This document shows positions 1 to 7,828 of a stretch of DNA of 49,252 nucleotides, in pieces. Under the pieces are notes generated by a model. That model was not told the DNA's origin. It made no database searches and was given only the letters and a program-made list of their open reading frames with translations. Location: positions 1-49,252 of the forward strand of contig BPJZ01000008.1 of assembly GCA_026004875.1 (NCBI GenBank), written 5' to 3'. Each line of letters begins with the position of its first letter. Position 1 is the stretch's first letter. Source of the DNA: Candidatus Poribacteria bacterium (lineage in GTDB: Bacteria; Poribacteria; WGA-4E; GCA-2687025). The position numbers and the translations under genes were made by a program.

Positions 1-297
1 AGGCCACCGGTGGCGTATCGCTGGACCTGGTGAAAGTCCCCCACCCCCAGCATGCGGGCGATGACCGCCGATGCACCGGTCGCCAGTCCTTGGGTCATCG
101 CTCCAATCACCATGACGATCGGGAAGGTGAAGCTGATCGCCCGCGAGCTCCCGCGTTCCTAATCGGGCTACGTAGAAGGTGTCCACGAGGTTAAAGACGA
201 CGATCCCAAAGAGGCCAAGCGTCATCGGACCGGTCAGTCGGAGAATCGTCCTTCCAACCGGGCCGACGACCAGCCGCGCGTGGCGTGCTGGGGGCAT
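1..297 (-). CDS. MATE family efflux transporter, N-terminal part, frameshifted, cut by window edge
   Basis: The minus strand from an ATG at 297 reads a hydrophobic N-terminus with TGPMTLGLFGIVVFNLVDT and then YVARLGTRELA, the usual first helix and loop of multidrug and toxin extrusion (MATE) antiporters, which expel cations or drugs using a sodium or proton gradient. After TRELA the frame is lost, and the family sequence resumes one base later as AISFTFPIVMVIGAMTQG and ATGASAVIARMLG. One extra base in the CCC run at 140-142 explains this. The gene runs off the left edge, so only about 98 residues are visible. It lies downstream of the tRNA-Trp on the same strand. The frameshift could be an error or a real lesion. 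Family assignment is fairly firm, substrate unknown. Confidence 0.75.
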   Translation of the reverse strand, partial: MPPARHARLVVGPVGRTILRLTGPMTLGLFGIVVFNLVDTFYVARLGTRELAGDQLHLPDRHGDWSDDPRTGDRCIGGHRPHAGGGGLSPGPAIRHRWP

Positions 298-389
298 AAA
301 AGACGCCCTTCTCGTCCGAGGTTGCAGGCTTCCAGAGAGATGTTACTTCATCCTGGAGCCGCTCTGTCCAAAGGGAGGGGCACAAAAAA

Positions 390-467
390 TGGCAGGGCCG
401 GAGGGACTCGAACCCCCAACCTGCGGTTTTGGAGACCGCTGCTCTGACCTAATTGAGCTACGGGCCT
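390..467 (-). tRNA. tRNA-Trp (anticodon CCA)
   Basis: The minus strand folds as a complete cloverleaf: D stem GCTC/GAGC, anticodon stem GCGGT/ACCGC with loop CTCCAAA (anticodon CCA, tryptophan), variable loop AGGTT, T arm with TTCGAGT, discriminator G and an encoded CCA end. A T-run follows the CCA immediately, fitting termination. The acceptor stem (AGGCCCG with CGGCCCT) has a C:C mismatch at pair 4-69, which is unusual and may be a sequence error, because the neighbouring genes carry indels. Confidence 0.95.
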
Positions 468-485
468 ACCCGTTCTGCAGTCTGG

Positions 486-514
486 ATGATAGCAAATTTA
501 ACGGCAAAGAGCAA
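486..514 (-). promoter_or_regulatory. Putative sigma-70 promoter of tRNA-Trp
   Basis: Read on the minus strand, a -35-like TTGCTC (509-514) and a -10-like TATCAT (486-491) are separated by exactly 17 bases, about 18 bases before the tRNA 5' end. The -10 matches 5 of 6 consensus bases and the -35 matches 3 of 6. Position and spacing support it. Confidence 0.55.
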
Positions 515-538
515 CGCTCTGTGACGCCGTGCTCGCCT

Positions 539-1033
539 TTATCGCTCCGGCGGGGGGACGGCGAACGAAGCGGCTTCCCAAGGGCCGCGCCCAGAAGGGT
601 GGGAACCGCCCATCCCACCAGCCCCACGGGGCAAGGCCGCCAGGAGACCCTCCAGCCCGCTGATCTGACGCGGAAGGAGAAGAAGGCACCCACCGACGCC
701 AAGCAGCGCGCCGATTCCTGCCCCTAACCACACGGGCAGCCAGGCGCCACGGCGACGGCGGACGGCCCCGCTCTCCTTGATGCGCCCGTCGGTTGAGGGG
801 CGGCCTCCTTGTTGCGCCGGCGCTGTTGAGCCTTCCAGATCGGCAATTCCGTCCTGATAGCCGCGATAGTAAGCCTCCCGGAGGGCCAACAGATCGATCT
901 CATCCTCTTCGGATGGTTGGGCGAAAGGCCTGGAACCGCTCCGGGTCGAAGTTCGGGTCCGCCTCGTTAAGGGCGTCGTTGGTACCCCTCGTTCGTAGGC
1001 CTCCTGCTCGCGATCGTTAGGGAGCTGTTCCAC
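539..1033 (-). CDS. Small acidic membrane protein downstream of DUF4091 gene, probably frameshifted
   Basis: A GTG at 1033 opens a reading frame beginning VEQLPNDREQEAYERG and overlapping the end of the DUF4091 gene. A coherent charged stretch NDALNEADPNFDPERFQAF is found only in another frame for about 20 codons, after which the first frame resumes with EEDEIDLLALREAYYRGYQDG, so two compensating indels are likely. A basic patch (VRRRRG) and one clear transmembrane segment (WLPVWLGAGIGALLGVGG) follow. A possible second helix (GLVGWAVPTLLGAALG) lies in a further frame near 580-630, so the stop at 539 may be wrong. No family recognised. It is probably a membrane-anchored protein with an acidic cytoplasmic part. 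Confidence 0.45.
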   Translation of the reverse strand: MEQLPNDREQEAYERGVPTTPLTRRTRTSTRSGSRPFAQPSEEDEIDLLALREAYYRGYQDGIADLEGSTAPAQQGGRPSTDGRIKESGAVRRRRGAWLPVWLGAGIGALLGVGGCLLLLPRQISGLEGLLAALPRGAGGMGGSHPSGRGPWEAASFAVPPPER

Positions 1034-4000
1034 CGGCCCTGCTCGTCTCCCGTTTCTAGCGCTCGAAGCGCCTCTATCGCCTGGGCGATCCGCTCCCGGT
1101 GCCGATAGATCGGCCCCGGCTCGCGCGAAAAGACGGTCAGCCCCGTCGGTGATCTCCGGCGGCACCTCTAGCAACTTGGCCGCACGCCGGACCGTCTCCT
1201 GAGCCTGAGGGTCGAGACCCTCTCGGCCGTTCCACCGCTCCACCGCCGAGCGAAGCAGCCAGAGATATTCGTAATCCTCAATCCCCTCGCGGAGCATCTC
1301 CCAGCGGATCGAGCTGACCGGCCCCTCCAGAACCGGCCCTTCGCCGGTAAAGACCTCCTCAGGAGGATATAGAAAGCGCCCATCCCCATTGCCCCAATAG
1401 CCGATGTACCCCGGCGGACGCCCATAGCCGGTTTGATAGCTCATCGGGTCTTCGTAGGGGTTCTGAAGCCGATCCGGAAAGGCGGTCGGACTGGTCCAGT
1501 AGTTGGACTGCCAGATCAGAATCCCGTCCAGTTTGTACTTCCAGGTTTGCCAGAGCCAGGTGCGCAGCTCCACCGCCGGATGGTCAATGAACAACGTGGC
1601 GTACGGCGCCTTGGGCCCGGTGCAGATGTACCACCAGAACCGTTCCCCATGCTGACGGCGCTCTTCGGCCCGCTGATGGTCGTAGTGGTTCGTGATCGGA
1701 CACCACAGGTCGACGTATCCGTACAGCTCCTCGACCGGCTCCTCGGTGAGCATTCGGGTAAGCTTTGGCCCGGCGCGGCCGATCAAGGCCATCCCCTCTC
1801 GCACAAACGGATAGTCTTTCGGCTCGGGCTCGTCGAACCAATAGATATAGGCCTTTTCGAGCCATCCTTTTGCCTCTAAATGGTCTTGGATCGCTCGCAC
1901 GTAGCGAGTGAACAGGGCCTCGTGTTCCGGCGTACCCTGCTGAAACCCGGCCAGCTCCCCCAGATAGCGCGAGTGAAAGGTCCCCCCACCAAGACCGCGC
2001 AGCGGCAACCGAAAGCTGTTGAACCGATAGCCGTCTAGGTACTTCTCCGCCGTCCGGTCAAAGTCGGAGAAATCGATCTCGATTTCGATCTGATCCGGTT
2101 GTCGGGGTGCTCGATTCCTTCAGGACGGCGGAACTCTACGCGAATCGGCGCCAGCGGGTAGTACGGCGAGATCCGATGCTCCCGAAAGCTTTGATAGTAA
2201 CCGGTCGAGAACCTCTTGAAGGGTGGCCTCGTCTTCAAGCCGGTGGTACCGCCGGACGTTGCCGGCAGAGAAACCAAAAGCCGACTGAACGTGCGTCTCC
2301 TCGGGAAGCGTGAAGTCCCAAACGTGGAGCCGGATCGGCACTCGATGCTTCTCCTCCCCCGCCTGGACGGTGACGGTTCCAACATAGTCCCCTGCCGGGG
2401 CCTCCTCCGGCACGCGGATCAAAATCCAGATCGGATGGTTCCTCCCGCCCGCGGCTTCAAACGGTCCCCGCACCGGCGGAAGCGGATCGGGCCACTCGTC
2501 CACCACCCCGGTCGCGTCGGTCGGCGTGTGCACAAAGACGTACCTCACGTGCGCTAAGGAAAGGTGCTCCCTTCCAATCCGAGCTCCCTCCGGACCGATC
2601 AGGTTGTCTATCTGGACGGTGACCCTGTCTACGTCCCGCCGGGGCCGGAGGGACCAGTTGGACCGGTTCGTACTCGTTCCGCGCAGCGCTCAGGCGGATT
2701 TCCGGCCGCTCTATTTCGGGCAGTGAGCGCGTGCGGGAGACCTTGTAAGTCCCCTCACACCACCACAAATCGAGCGCCTCGCCGGAAGCGATCCGATAAC
2801 CGTAGTCGGCCGCGTACAGGTAACGGGACGAACAGGTTCGTTGATCCCAGGTAAACGACCCCCTCTCCTTCGAGGACGCGCAGCTGAATTGTGTGGTCGC
2901 CGCCGGAGCGGATTGGCAACAGGAGGGACCCCAAGCGTTCGTCGGCCCGGAGGGCGTCGGTATGGTCTTGCCACTCCCCTTCGTCCAGGCGGCTTTGAAT
3001 CCGAATCGAACGGCCTTCTAGTGGTTGCGTCCAGCGCAGCTCGGCGAGCAGCGCCACCGTGCCTTGTTCGGGCGTGGGCCGGCGGACGGCAACCGCCACT
3101 CTCGGAGCCCCTTCAGCAACGACCTCCTCTTCGAAGAAGTAGGTCTCCCCCACCCCTTCCGGCGGACTGCCGGTCAGCTGAGCTCGGTAGTGATAACGGT
3201 GTACCTGAAAGTTGACCGGGTTGTCTCCTTCAGCTTGGCCCCGAATCCGAACCCATACCTCTTGGGCGGGGAAGAGTGTCGCCGGCAGCGAAAATCGCTC
3301 CGATGCGGTTCCGGAGAGCCGTCCGACCTCAACCCACTCCTGGCCATCTCGACTCGCTTCGACGACGCAGAGGCCGGACACGTTAGTACTCGATCTGGAG
3401 GAACGCCTCTCCGCTCGTCTGGGGGTAGCCTTCCAGCCGGTGTCGATAAAGGACCGTCGCCCCGTCCTCAGAGAAGACCCAACGCGTCGTGTTGAACCGC
3501 GCCGTGAAGTCTTCTAGGACGCGGGCCGCGTTAGTCCGTTCCGTCCCAAAGCTGGAGCGAAAGAGGTTACTCCCCCTTGCGAATTCGCTCCCCCTCCCCA
3601 AGGGAGAGACCGTCTATGTTGCTGTAGATCGCTCGAACGGGGCGGAGCTCCACGTCATCGAACCACACTGCCCCCCGGACGTGCCACTGCCCTAGGCGGA
3701 GGAAGTTCCCCCGGTTCGGGTCGGTTCGAGGGGCCTGGAAGATCAACGAGTACTGCCGCCAGGAGGGAACCGGATGGAAGTCCCGGTTGATTCGATCTGG
3801 ACCGCTGATGATCAACCCGCCCGACCGTCTCCGGATCGGCCTTTGCCCAAAACCGAAGCCGGTAGAGCGCCGCCGGCTCCCAGTGCACCGCGTCAGTGGC
3901 CCAGTAGGAGAGATCTTCGCCGGTGCCGGTGACTCTAACGGCGCGGCGCTCCAGTACGCCCCGGCCCTCCCCAGTCGCCGGAGCCGACCAGCCGCCAGCC

Positions 4001-4108
4001 CTCCGGTGCCGTGGTCCCCTCTTCAAACGAAGGATTGGGCAGTTCGGCCTGAGTCATCGAGGTTCCAGCCCAACAAAGTGCCAGCAGCGCAGAAACCCAC
4101 GCTCGCAT
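967..4108 (-). pseudogene. Secreted DUF4091 glycoside-hydrolase-like protein, at least nine frameshifts
   Basis: One gene of about 1044 codons once nine single-base shifts are undone. It starts at an ATG at 4108 behind AGGAGGAG, with signal peptide MRAWVSALLALCWAGTS. Part 1 (to about 2770) holds beta-sandwich modules (LPNPSFEEG, VWFDDVELRPV, VVEASRDGQEW). Part 2 has the DUF4091 entry region (RLSAARNEYEP, then RGPFEAAGGRNHPIWILIRV). The C-terminal TIM-barrel-like part has AYIYWFDEPEP, GILIWQSNYW and MLREGIEDYEYLWLL, a hallmark of DUF4091. Shifts lie near 3972, 3800, 3570, 3384, 2830, 2660, 2197, 2103 and 1150. Eight are single-base insertions and one a deletion, nearly all in short homopolymers, with no other damage. 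The likely role is extracellular carbohydrate processing. Whether it is a true pseudogene or poorly sequenced is open. Confidence 0.8.
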
Positions 4109-4288
4109 GCTCTCCTCCTAGTGGGGACGGAACGCCTGCTCTTCCTTACCTGATTCCTCCGTCGGTATTCTCCCGTGCTCGGTCGACAAATGCAACGTTC
4201 GTCGCGGTTCGATTTGGTTAATTCGCTTTGGTCGAAAGGGGCTCTGCTTCTAAGTTGGGTGCGATACCTTCAGAGCGCCGAAGATGTC

Positions 4289-4294
4289 TATACT
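4289..4294 (+). promoter_or_regulatory. Possible -10 element of the response-regulator gene
   Basis: TATACT lies 52 bases before the ATG at 4347, in the 238-base divergent spacer between the DUF4091 gene and the regulator. No good -35 is present at 17 bases (ACCTTC), so this is a weak prediction. The rest of the spacer shows no clear repeat or hairpin. Confidence 0.3.
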
Positions 4295-4346
4295 ATGGGG
4301 GGAGGCGTGCGAGGTTTTCGAGGGATCGCTTGGGGGATAGGACTCC

Positions 4347-6143
4347 ATGATCGAGCCGCCCGCCCTAGAAGAGCTGAGAATTCTGATCGTTGACGACGAA
4401 CCGGATATCGTTCGGCTCTTGGAGGTCGCGTTGCGCCAGGCCGGGTTCTCTCGGCTGAGCACGCTGACCGATCCACGAAAGTTCTTTGATCTCTGCGAGT
4501 CGTTTCAGCCGGACCTGATCCTCCTGGATCTGATGATGCCCTATCAGGACGGGTTTGCGATTCTGGAGCGGCTCCGGACGCAGAAGCCGACGGAGTACCT
4601 CCCCGTGTTGGTAATTACCGCTCAGGGCGACCATCGGAGCCGCCTTCGAGCGTTTGCGTTGGGTGCCCAGGACTTTATCGTCAAGCCGTTTGACTTCAAC
4701 GAGGTGGTGATTCGAGTTCGGAACCTTCTTTACGCTCGCGCACTCCATCAGCAGTTGAGCGCTCAGGCGGAGCAGCTCCGGGCCGTTTTGGATGCGACCA
4801 GTGATGGGCTTCTTTTTTTCGGCTCCTCTGGAGAGGTGCTCTTTGTCAACCGGAAGTTCAGCGAGCTGTTTGGTCTGGAGCCCTCCGAAGCGATCGGTCG
4901 AAGGTTGGAGCAGCTCCACGAGTGGCTGAGGGAGCGTCTCTCCGATCCCGACTCGTACGTCGCTTGGGAACGGCGTGCGTTGGCGGGAAAGGCCCCAGAG
5001 CCGGATACCGTTGAGCTGCAGGCCCCCTCTCCGCTGGTGTTGCTTCGGAACGCTCAACTGGTCCGCGGAGAAGGAGGAGCCGTTCTCGGCGTTTTGATCG
5101 TCTACCGGGACATCTCGCGGGAGGCGAGGGCCCAGGCCCTCGAGGCGGAGCTGGACCGGCTTCGCGCAGAGCTGCGCCAGCAGTACCGCTTCGATCACAT
5201 CGTTGGGCAAAGCCGACCGATGCAGGAGATGTTCCGGCTGATGGAGCGGGCCGCCGAGAGCGATATTACGGTCCTGATCACCGGCGAGAGCGGTACCGGA
5301 AAGGAGTTAGTCGCCAAAGCGATCCACTTTAACGGCCACCGACGAGAAGGCCCTTTTGTTGTGGTCAACTGCGCGGCGATTCCAGAATCGCTTATCGAGA
5401 GCGAGCTTTTTGGTCACGAAAAGGGCGCCTTCACCGGGGCCACGCAGCGCCGGATCGGCAAGTTCGAACAGGCGAGTGGAGGCACGCTCTTTCTGGACGA
5501 GATCGGCGAGATGACCCTCTCCGTTCAGGCGAAGTTGCTCCGGGTCCTCCAAGAGCGAGAGATCCAGCGAGTCGGAGGGACGGGGACCGTTCCTGTGGAC
5601 GTGCGGGTGATCGCCGCGACCAACAAGGACCTTCAAGAGGCGGTCCGAAGGGGGCTCTTCCGTGAGGACCTCTATTATCGGGTGGCCGCCTTTCCGATTC
5701 GCGTTCCGCCGCTTCGAGAGCGCCGGGAGGACGTTCCGCTGCTAGCGGAGCACTTCTTAACGCAGTACAGCGCTCGGTTTCGGAGACCGGTCCGACAGAT
5801 CTCTCCGGCGGCGATGCGAGCGCTGCTCGATTACGACTGGCCAGGGAACGTCCGGGAGCTGGAGAACGTCCTCCAGCGCGCCATCCTCTTAGAAGAGAGC
5901 CAGACCCTTCATCTCGAGAGTCTTCCCCCAGAGGTGCGCTCTGCTGCCCACCTTCCGGCCCTCCTGGGGGAGGAAGAGGAGGTCCTCCCGCTGGACGAGC
6001 TCGAACGGCGAGCCATTCAACACGCCCTGAGGGTCACCGAAGGGAACATCTCTCAGGCCGCGCGGCTGCTGGGGATCAACCGGGTGACTCTCTACCGAAA
6101 GCTGCGCCGATACCACCAGGCCTCTTCGTCGGCGTCCTGTTGA
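4347..6143 (+). CDS. Sigma-54-dependent response regulator: receiver, PAS, AAA+, Fis-type HTH
   Basis: A 598-residue NtrC-class activator. The receiver domain (about 10-125) has the acidic pair D16/D17, the phospho-acceptor D61 in LILLDLMMP and the conserved lysine in IVKPFD. A PAS domain follows (about 140-255, [19 protein letters not shown] and [12 protein letters not shown]), then a short coiled linker. The AAA+ domain has Walker A GESGTGKE near 313, the sigma-54 contact loop GAFTGA near 360 and Walker [13 protein letters not shown] Fis-type helix-turn-helix closes the protein ([19 protein letters not shown]). All catalytic motifs are intact, so it should remodel sigma-54 RNA polymerase at enhancer sites. 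A PAS between receiver and AAA+ is less common and suggests a second sensory input. No histidine kinase gene is visible nearby, so the partner kinase and targets are unknown. Confidence 0.95.
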   Translation: MIEPPALEELRILIVDDEPDIVRLLEVALRQAGFSRLSTLTDPRKFFDLCESFQPDLILLDLMMPYQDGFAILERLRTQKPTEYLPVLVITAQGDHRSRLRAFALGAQDFIVKPFDFNEVVIRVRNLLYARALHQQLSAQAEQLRAVLDATSDGLLFFGSSGEVLFVNRKFSELFGLEPSEAIGRRLEQLHEWLRERLSDPDSYVAWERRALAGKAPEPDTVELQAPSPLVLLRNAQLVRGEGGAVLGVLIVYRDISREARAQALEAELDRLRAELRQQYRFDHIVGQSRPMQEMFRLMERAAESDITVLITGESGTGKELVAKAIHFNGHRREGPFVVVNCAAIPESLIESELFGHEKGAFTGATQRRIGKFEQASGGTLFLDEIGEMTLSVQAKLLRVLQEREIQRVGGTGTVPVDVRVIAATNKDLQEAVRRGLFREDLYYRVAAFPIRVPPLRERREDVPLLAEHFLTQYSARFRRPVRQISPAAMRALLDYDWPGNVRELENVLQRAILLEESQTLHLESLPPEVRSAAHLPALLGEEEEVLPLDELERRAIQHALRVTEGNISQAARLLGINRVTLYRKLRRYHQASSSASC

Positions 6144-6153
6144 AAAACACAAC

Positions 6154-6178
6154 GTTGCAAGTTGCAACTCAGTTGCGG
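6154..6178. repeat. Three GTTGC-type short repeats, possible operator
   Basis: GTTGCAA (6154-6160), GTTGCAA (6161-6167) and GTTGCGG (6172-6178) lie just after the regulator stop codon. GTTGCAAC at 6161-6168 is also a perfect palindrome. Such clustering is typical of an activator or repressor site, but nothing links it to a given protein. Confidence 0.35.
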
Positions 6179-6295
6179 ATTGTATCAGTTTCGGAGCCAA
6201 ACCGTGGCCAATTTCTCAGGGCACTCTTTTTGCTCATCCCCGCTTTGGTCCCGTCAGGGACGGAATCCCTCTCTGATGCCTCGACGGGGAAACGA

Positions 6296-6342
6296 GGCGA
6301 TGCGCGGGGCTTTTCAGCCGGCGGAAGACGCATCGCCATTTT
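6296..6342 (+). terminator. Intrinsic terminator or attenuator before the STAS gene
   Basis: A 9-bp perfect stem, GGCGATGCG (6296-6304) with CGCATCGCC (6329-6337), encloses a smaller GGCT/AGCC hairpin and is followed at once by ATTTTTC. It may end the regulator transcript. It may instead attenuate the downstream STAS gene, since its 5' arm is shared with the preceding hairpin at 6278-6298. Confidence 0.55.
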
Positions 6343-6445
6343 TCGGACAAAAGGCAGGACGCGCCGACGTCATCACTTGCGTCGGCGCCTCCTCTTTGCG
6401 TTTGCGTCTTCTCCAAAATGCGACGATGGATGAAGGAGCACTTGG

Positions 6446-6760
6446 ATGACTCCCGTGTGGGAAAAACGTGCAAATGCACTGGTTCTTAAGCTGCCGCGTC
6501 AGGCGCTGGCCACCGACGGCTACGCCCTTGAACAGGCCGTTCGTCAGTCCTTAGATGGGGAGATCCAAAAGGTCGTGTTGGATCTCTCGGAGACAGAACG
6601 GCTCGACGCGTTTGTCCTCCAAGCGCTAATTCGGCTCCACGGCTATCTGAACGTCAACCGGCGGGTGCCGGTTCAAGTGGTCAATCCCTCCCCTTTGGCG
6701 GAACGGCTCCTTCGGCTGACTGGGGCCGATCGTGTGTTCCTGAGCGACGGCGTCGGTTGA
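6446..6760 (+). CDS. STAS-domain protein (anti-sigma factor antagonist-like)
   Basis: A 104-residue single STAS domain: an N-terminal strand (ALVLKLPRQ), a central strand KVVLDLSETERLDAFVLQAL, and a C-terminal strand-helix (VPVQVVNPSPLAERLLRL). STAS proteins of this size usually bind anti-sigma factors or act inside partner-switching regulators. In SpoIIAA-like antagonists the loop reads D-S-S-G, with the second serine phosphorylated. Here it is L-D-A-F, so the phosphorylation site is missing and control by a kinase of the SpoIIAB type is unlikely. The start is set by AAGGAG eight bases before the ATG. No anti-sigma kinase or phosphatase gene is adjacent. The structured leader upstream suggests RNA-level control. 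Confidence 0.8.
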   Translation: MTPVWEKRANALVLKLPRQALATDGYALEQAVRQSLDGEIQKVVLDLSETERLDAFVLQALIRLHGYLNVNRRVPVQVVNPSPLAERLLRLTGADRVFLSDGVG

Positions 6761-6838
6761 CAGTCGTAGCTCTTGAAGGTACCCTGCTCACCGCTTGTCG
6801 TTTTCGGGAGGCGACTTTGAGGTGAGGAGGTGATCGGG

Positions 6839-7625
6839 ATGGTTCGTTCTTCCAGCCTGCTGATTCTTGGATGGGCGGTGATCGCAGCGAGTGTGGGGGG
6901 CGTTTTCTCAGGCGCCGGGCGAGGGGTTGGTGGGCCTTTGGCTCTTTGAGGAGGGTAGCGGCGACCTGGTGCGGGACACTTCCGGGCTGGAACACCACGG
7001 CGAGACGATGGGGGACCCCGTCTGGACGCAGGGCCGAAACGGCGGCGGGCTGGAGTTTGACGGTGTGGATGACGAGGTGCGCGTTCCCGACAGCGACGCG
7101 CTCGAGTTCCCTGAGGACTTCACCCTGGCCGTCTGGATTCGGACAACGGCGGCTCCGCCCGAGCCTCCAGCGATCATCACCAAGGGCTATCACGATCGGT
7201 CGAACACACGGCCTTGGTACCTTCTCTACTATCGTCCCGCGGGAACGATGACGCTGTACCTTCGCAGCCTCGGAGCGGTGAACACGATCGCCGACGGGGT
7301 GACGCCGATCAACGACGGCGAGTGGCATCACGTCGTCGGCATGAAGGTGGGCAATGAGGCGCGCGTTTACATTGACGGAGCGCTGGACGGCTCCGCCCCT
7401 CTGGGCGAGGAGGACGTGTACGGCGGAAACGACTATCCGCTGGTCTTCATGCGCCATTACGATCGGCATCTTGCCGGAGCGATTGACGAGGTCGCTATCT
7501 TCAACCGGGCTCTCAGCGAAGACGAGCTCCGACAGCTCCGAGATCGGGGCGCAGAGAGCTTTCTCTCCGTAGACTCTAGGGGAAAGCTAGCCACGCGCTG
7601 GGGGGACCTCAAGGCAGCGCGATAG
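6839..7625 (+). CDS. Secreted LamG-like (concanavalin A-fold) protein with GKL-W-LK C-terminus, one frameshift
   Basis: The best start is the ATG at 6839 behind GAGGAGG, giving signal peptide MVRSSSLLILGWAVIAAS. The mature frame (GEGLVGLWLFEEGSGD onward) is one base out, and removing one G from the six-G run at 6895-6900 joins them as ASVGAFSQAPGEGLVGLW. The mature part is a LamG-like jelly roll: LEFDGVDDEVRVPDS, FTLAVWIRT, DGEWHHVVGMKVGNEARVYI and AIDEVAIFNRALSEDEL, typical of extracellular carbohydrate or calcium-dependent ligand binding. It ends in VDSRGKLATRWGDLKAAR, the tag shared with six other secreted proteins here. About 261 residues after correction. The G-run could be a sequencing error or a phase-variable switch in the signal peptide. 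Confidence 0.85.
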
Positions 7626-7828
7626 TTCCTTTGGATCGAAGACCTCTCCGGGACGGGGAGAGCTCCTTATACTCGGCAGAGGCTTGGACGTGCCCCTCAA
7701 CTTGAGGGGAAAAGCCTCCGATAGAAAAACTGGAGCTTATTCGTTGACCGGCTGTGTCGGTCGTCCTCCCCGAGTCCTGCGCAGGAGCGTCCCCTGCAAG
7801 GGGGATCAGCGGTGAGAGAGTGTCTTCG

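Larger units (their letters stand above)
6144..6445 (+). other. Structured 302-base spacer between regulator and STAS gene
   Basis: No gene is seen here. The spacer opens with three GTTGC repeats (6154-6178) and continues with four hairpins: AGGGA/TCCCT (6256-6270), GCCTCG/CGAGGC (6278-6298), GGCGATGCG/CGCATCGCC (6296-6337, followed by ATTTTT) and GCGCCGACG/CGTCGGCGC (6361-6388). The second and third share bases 6296-6298, so they cannot both form fully. I matched it to no riboswitch class I know. Confidence 0.6.

Noticed and set aside
3383..3386. A TAC-TAA-C shift site in the DUF4091 gene, looking like a programmed +1 frameshift at a stop codon
   Set aside because: The other shift sites share no motif with it; most are G or C runs with no stop codon at the shift. 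A common error source is simpler.
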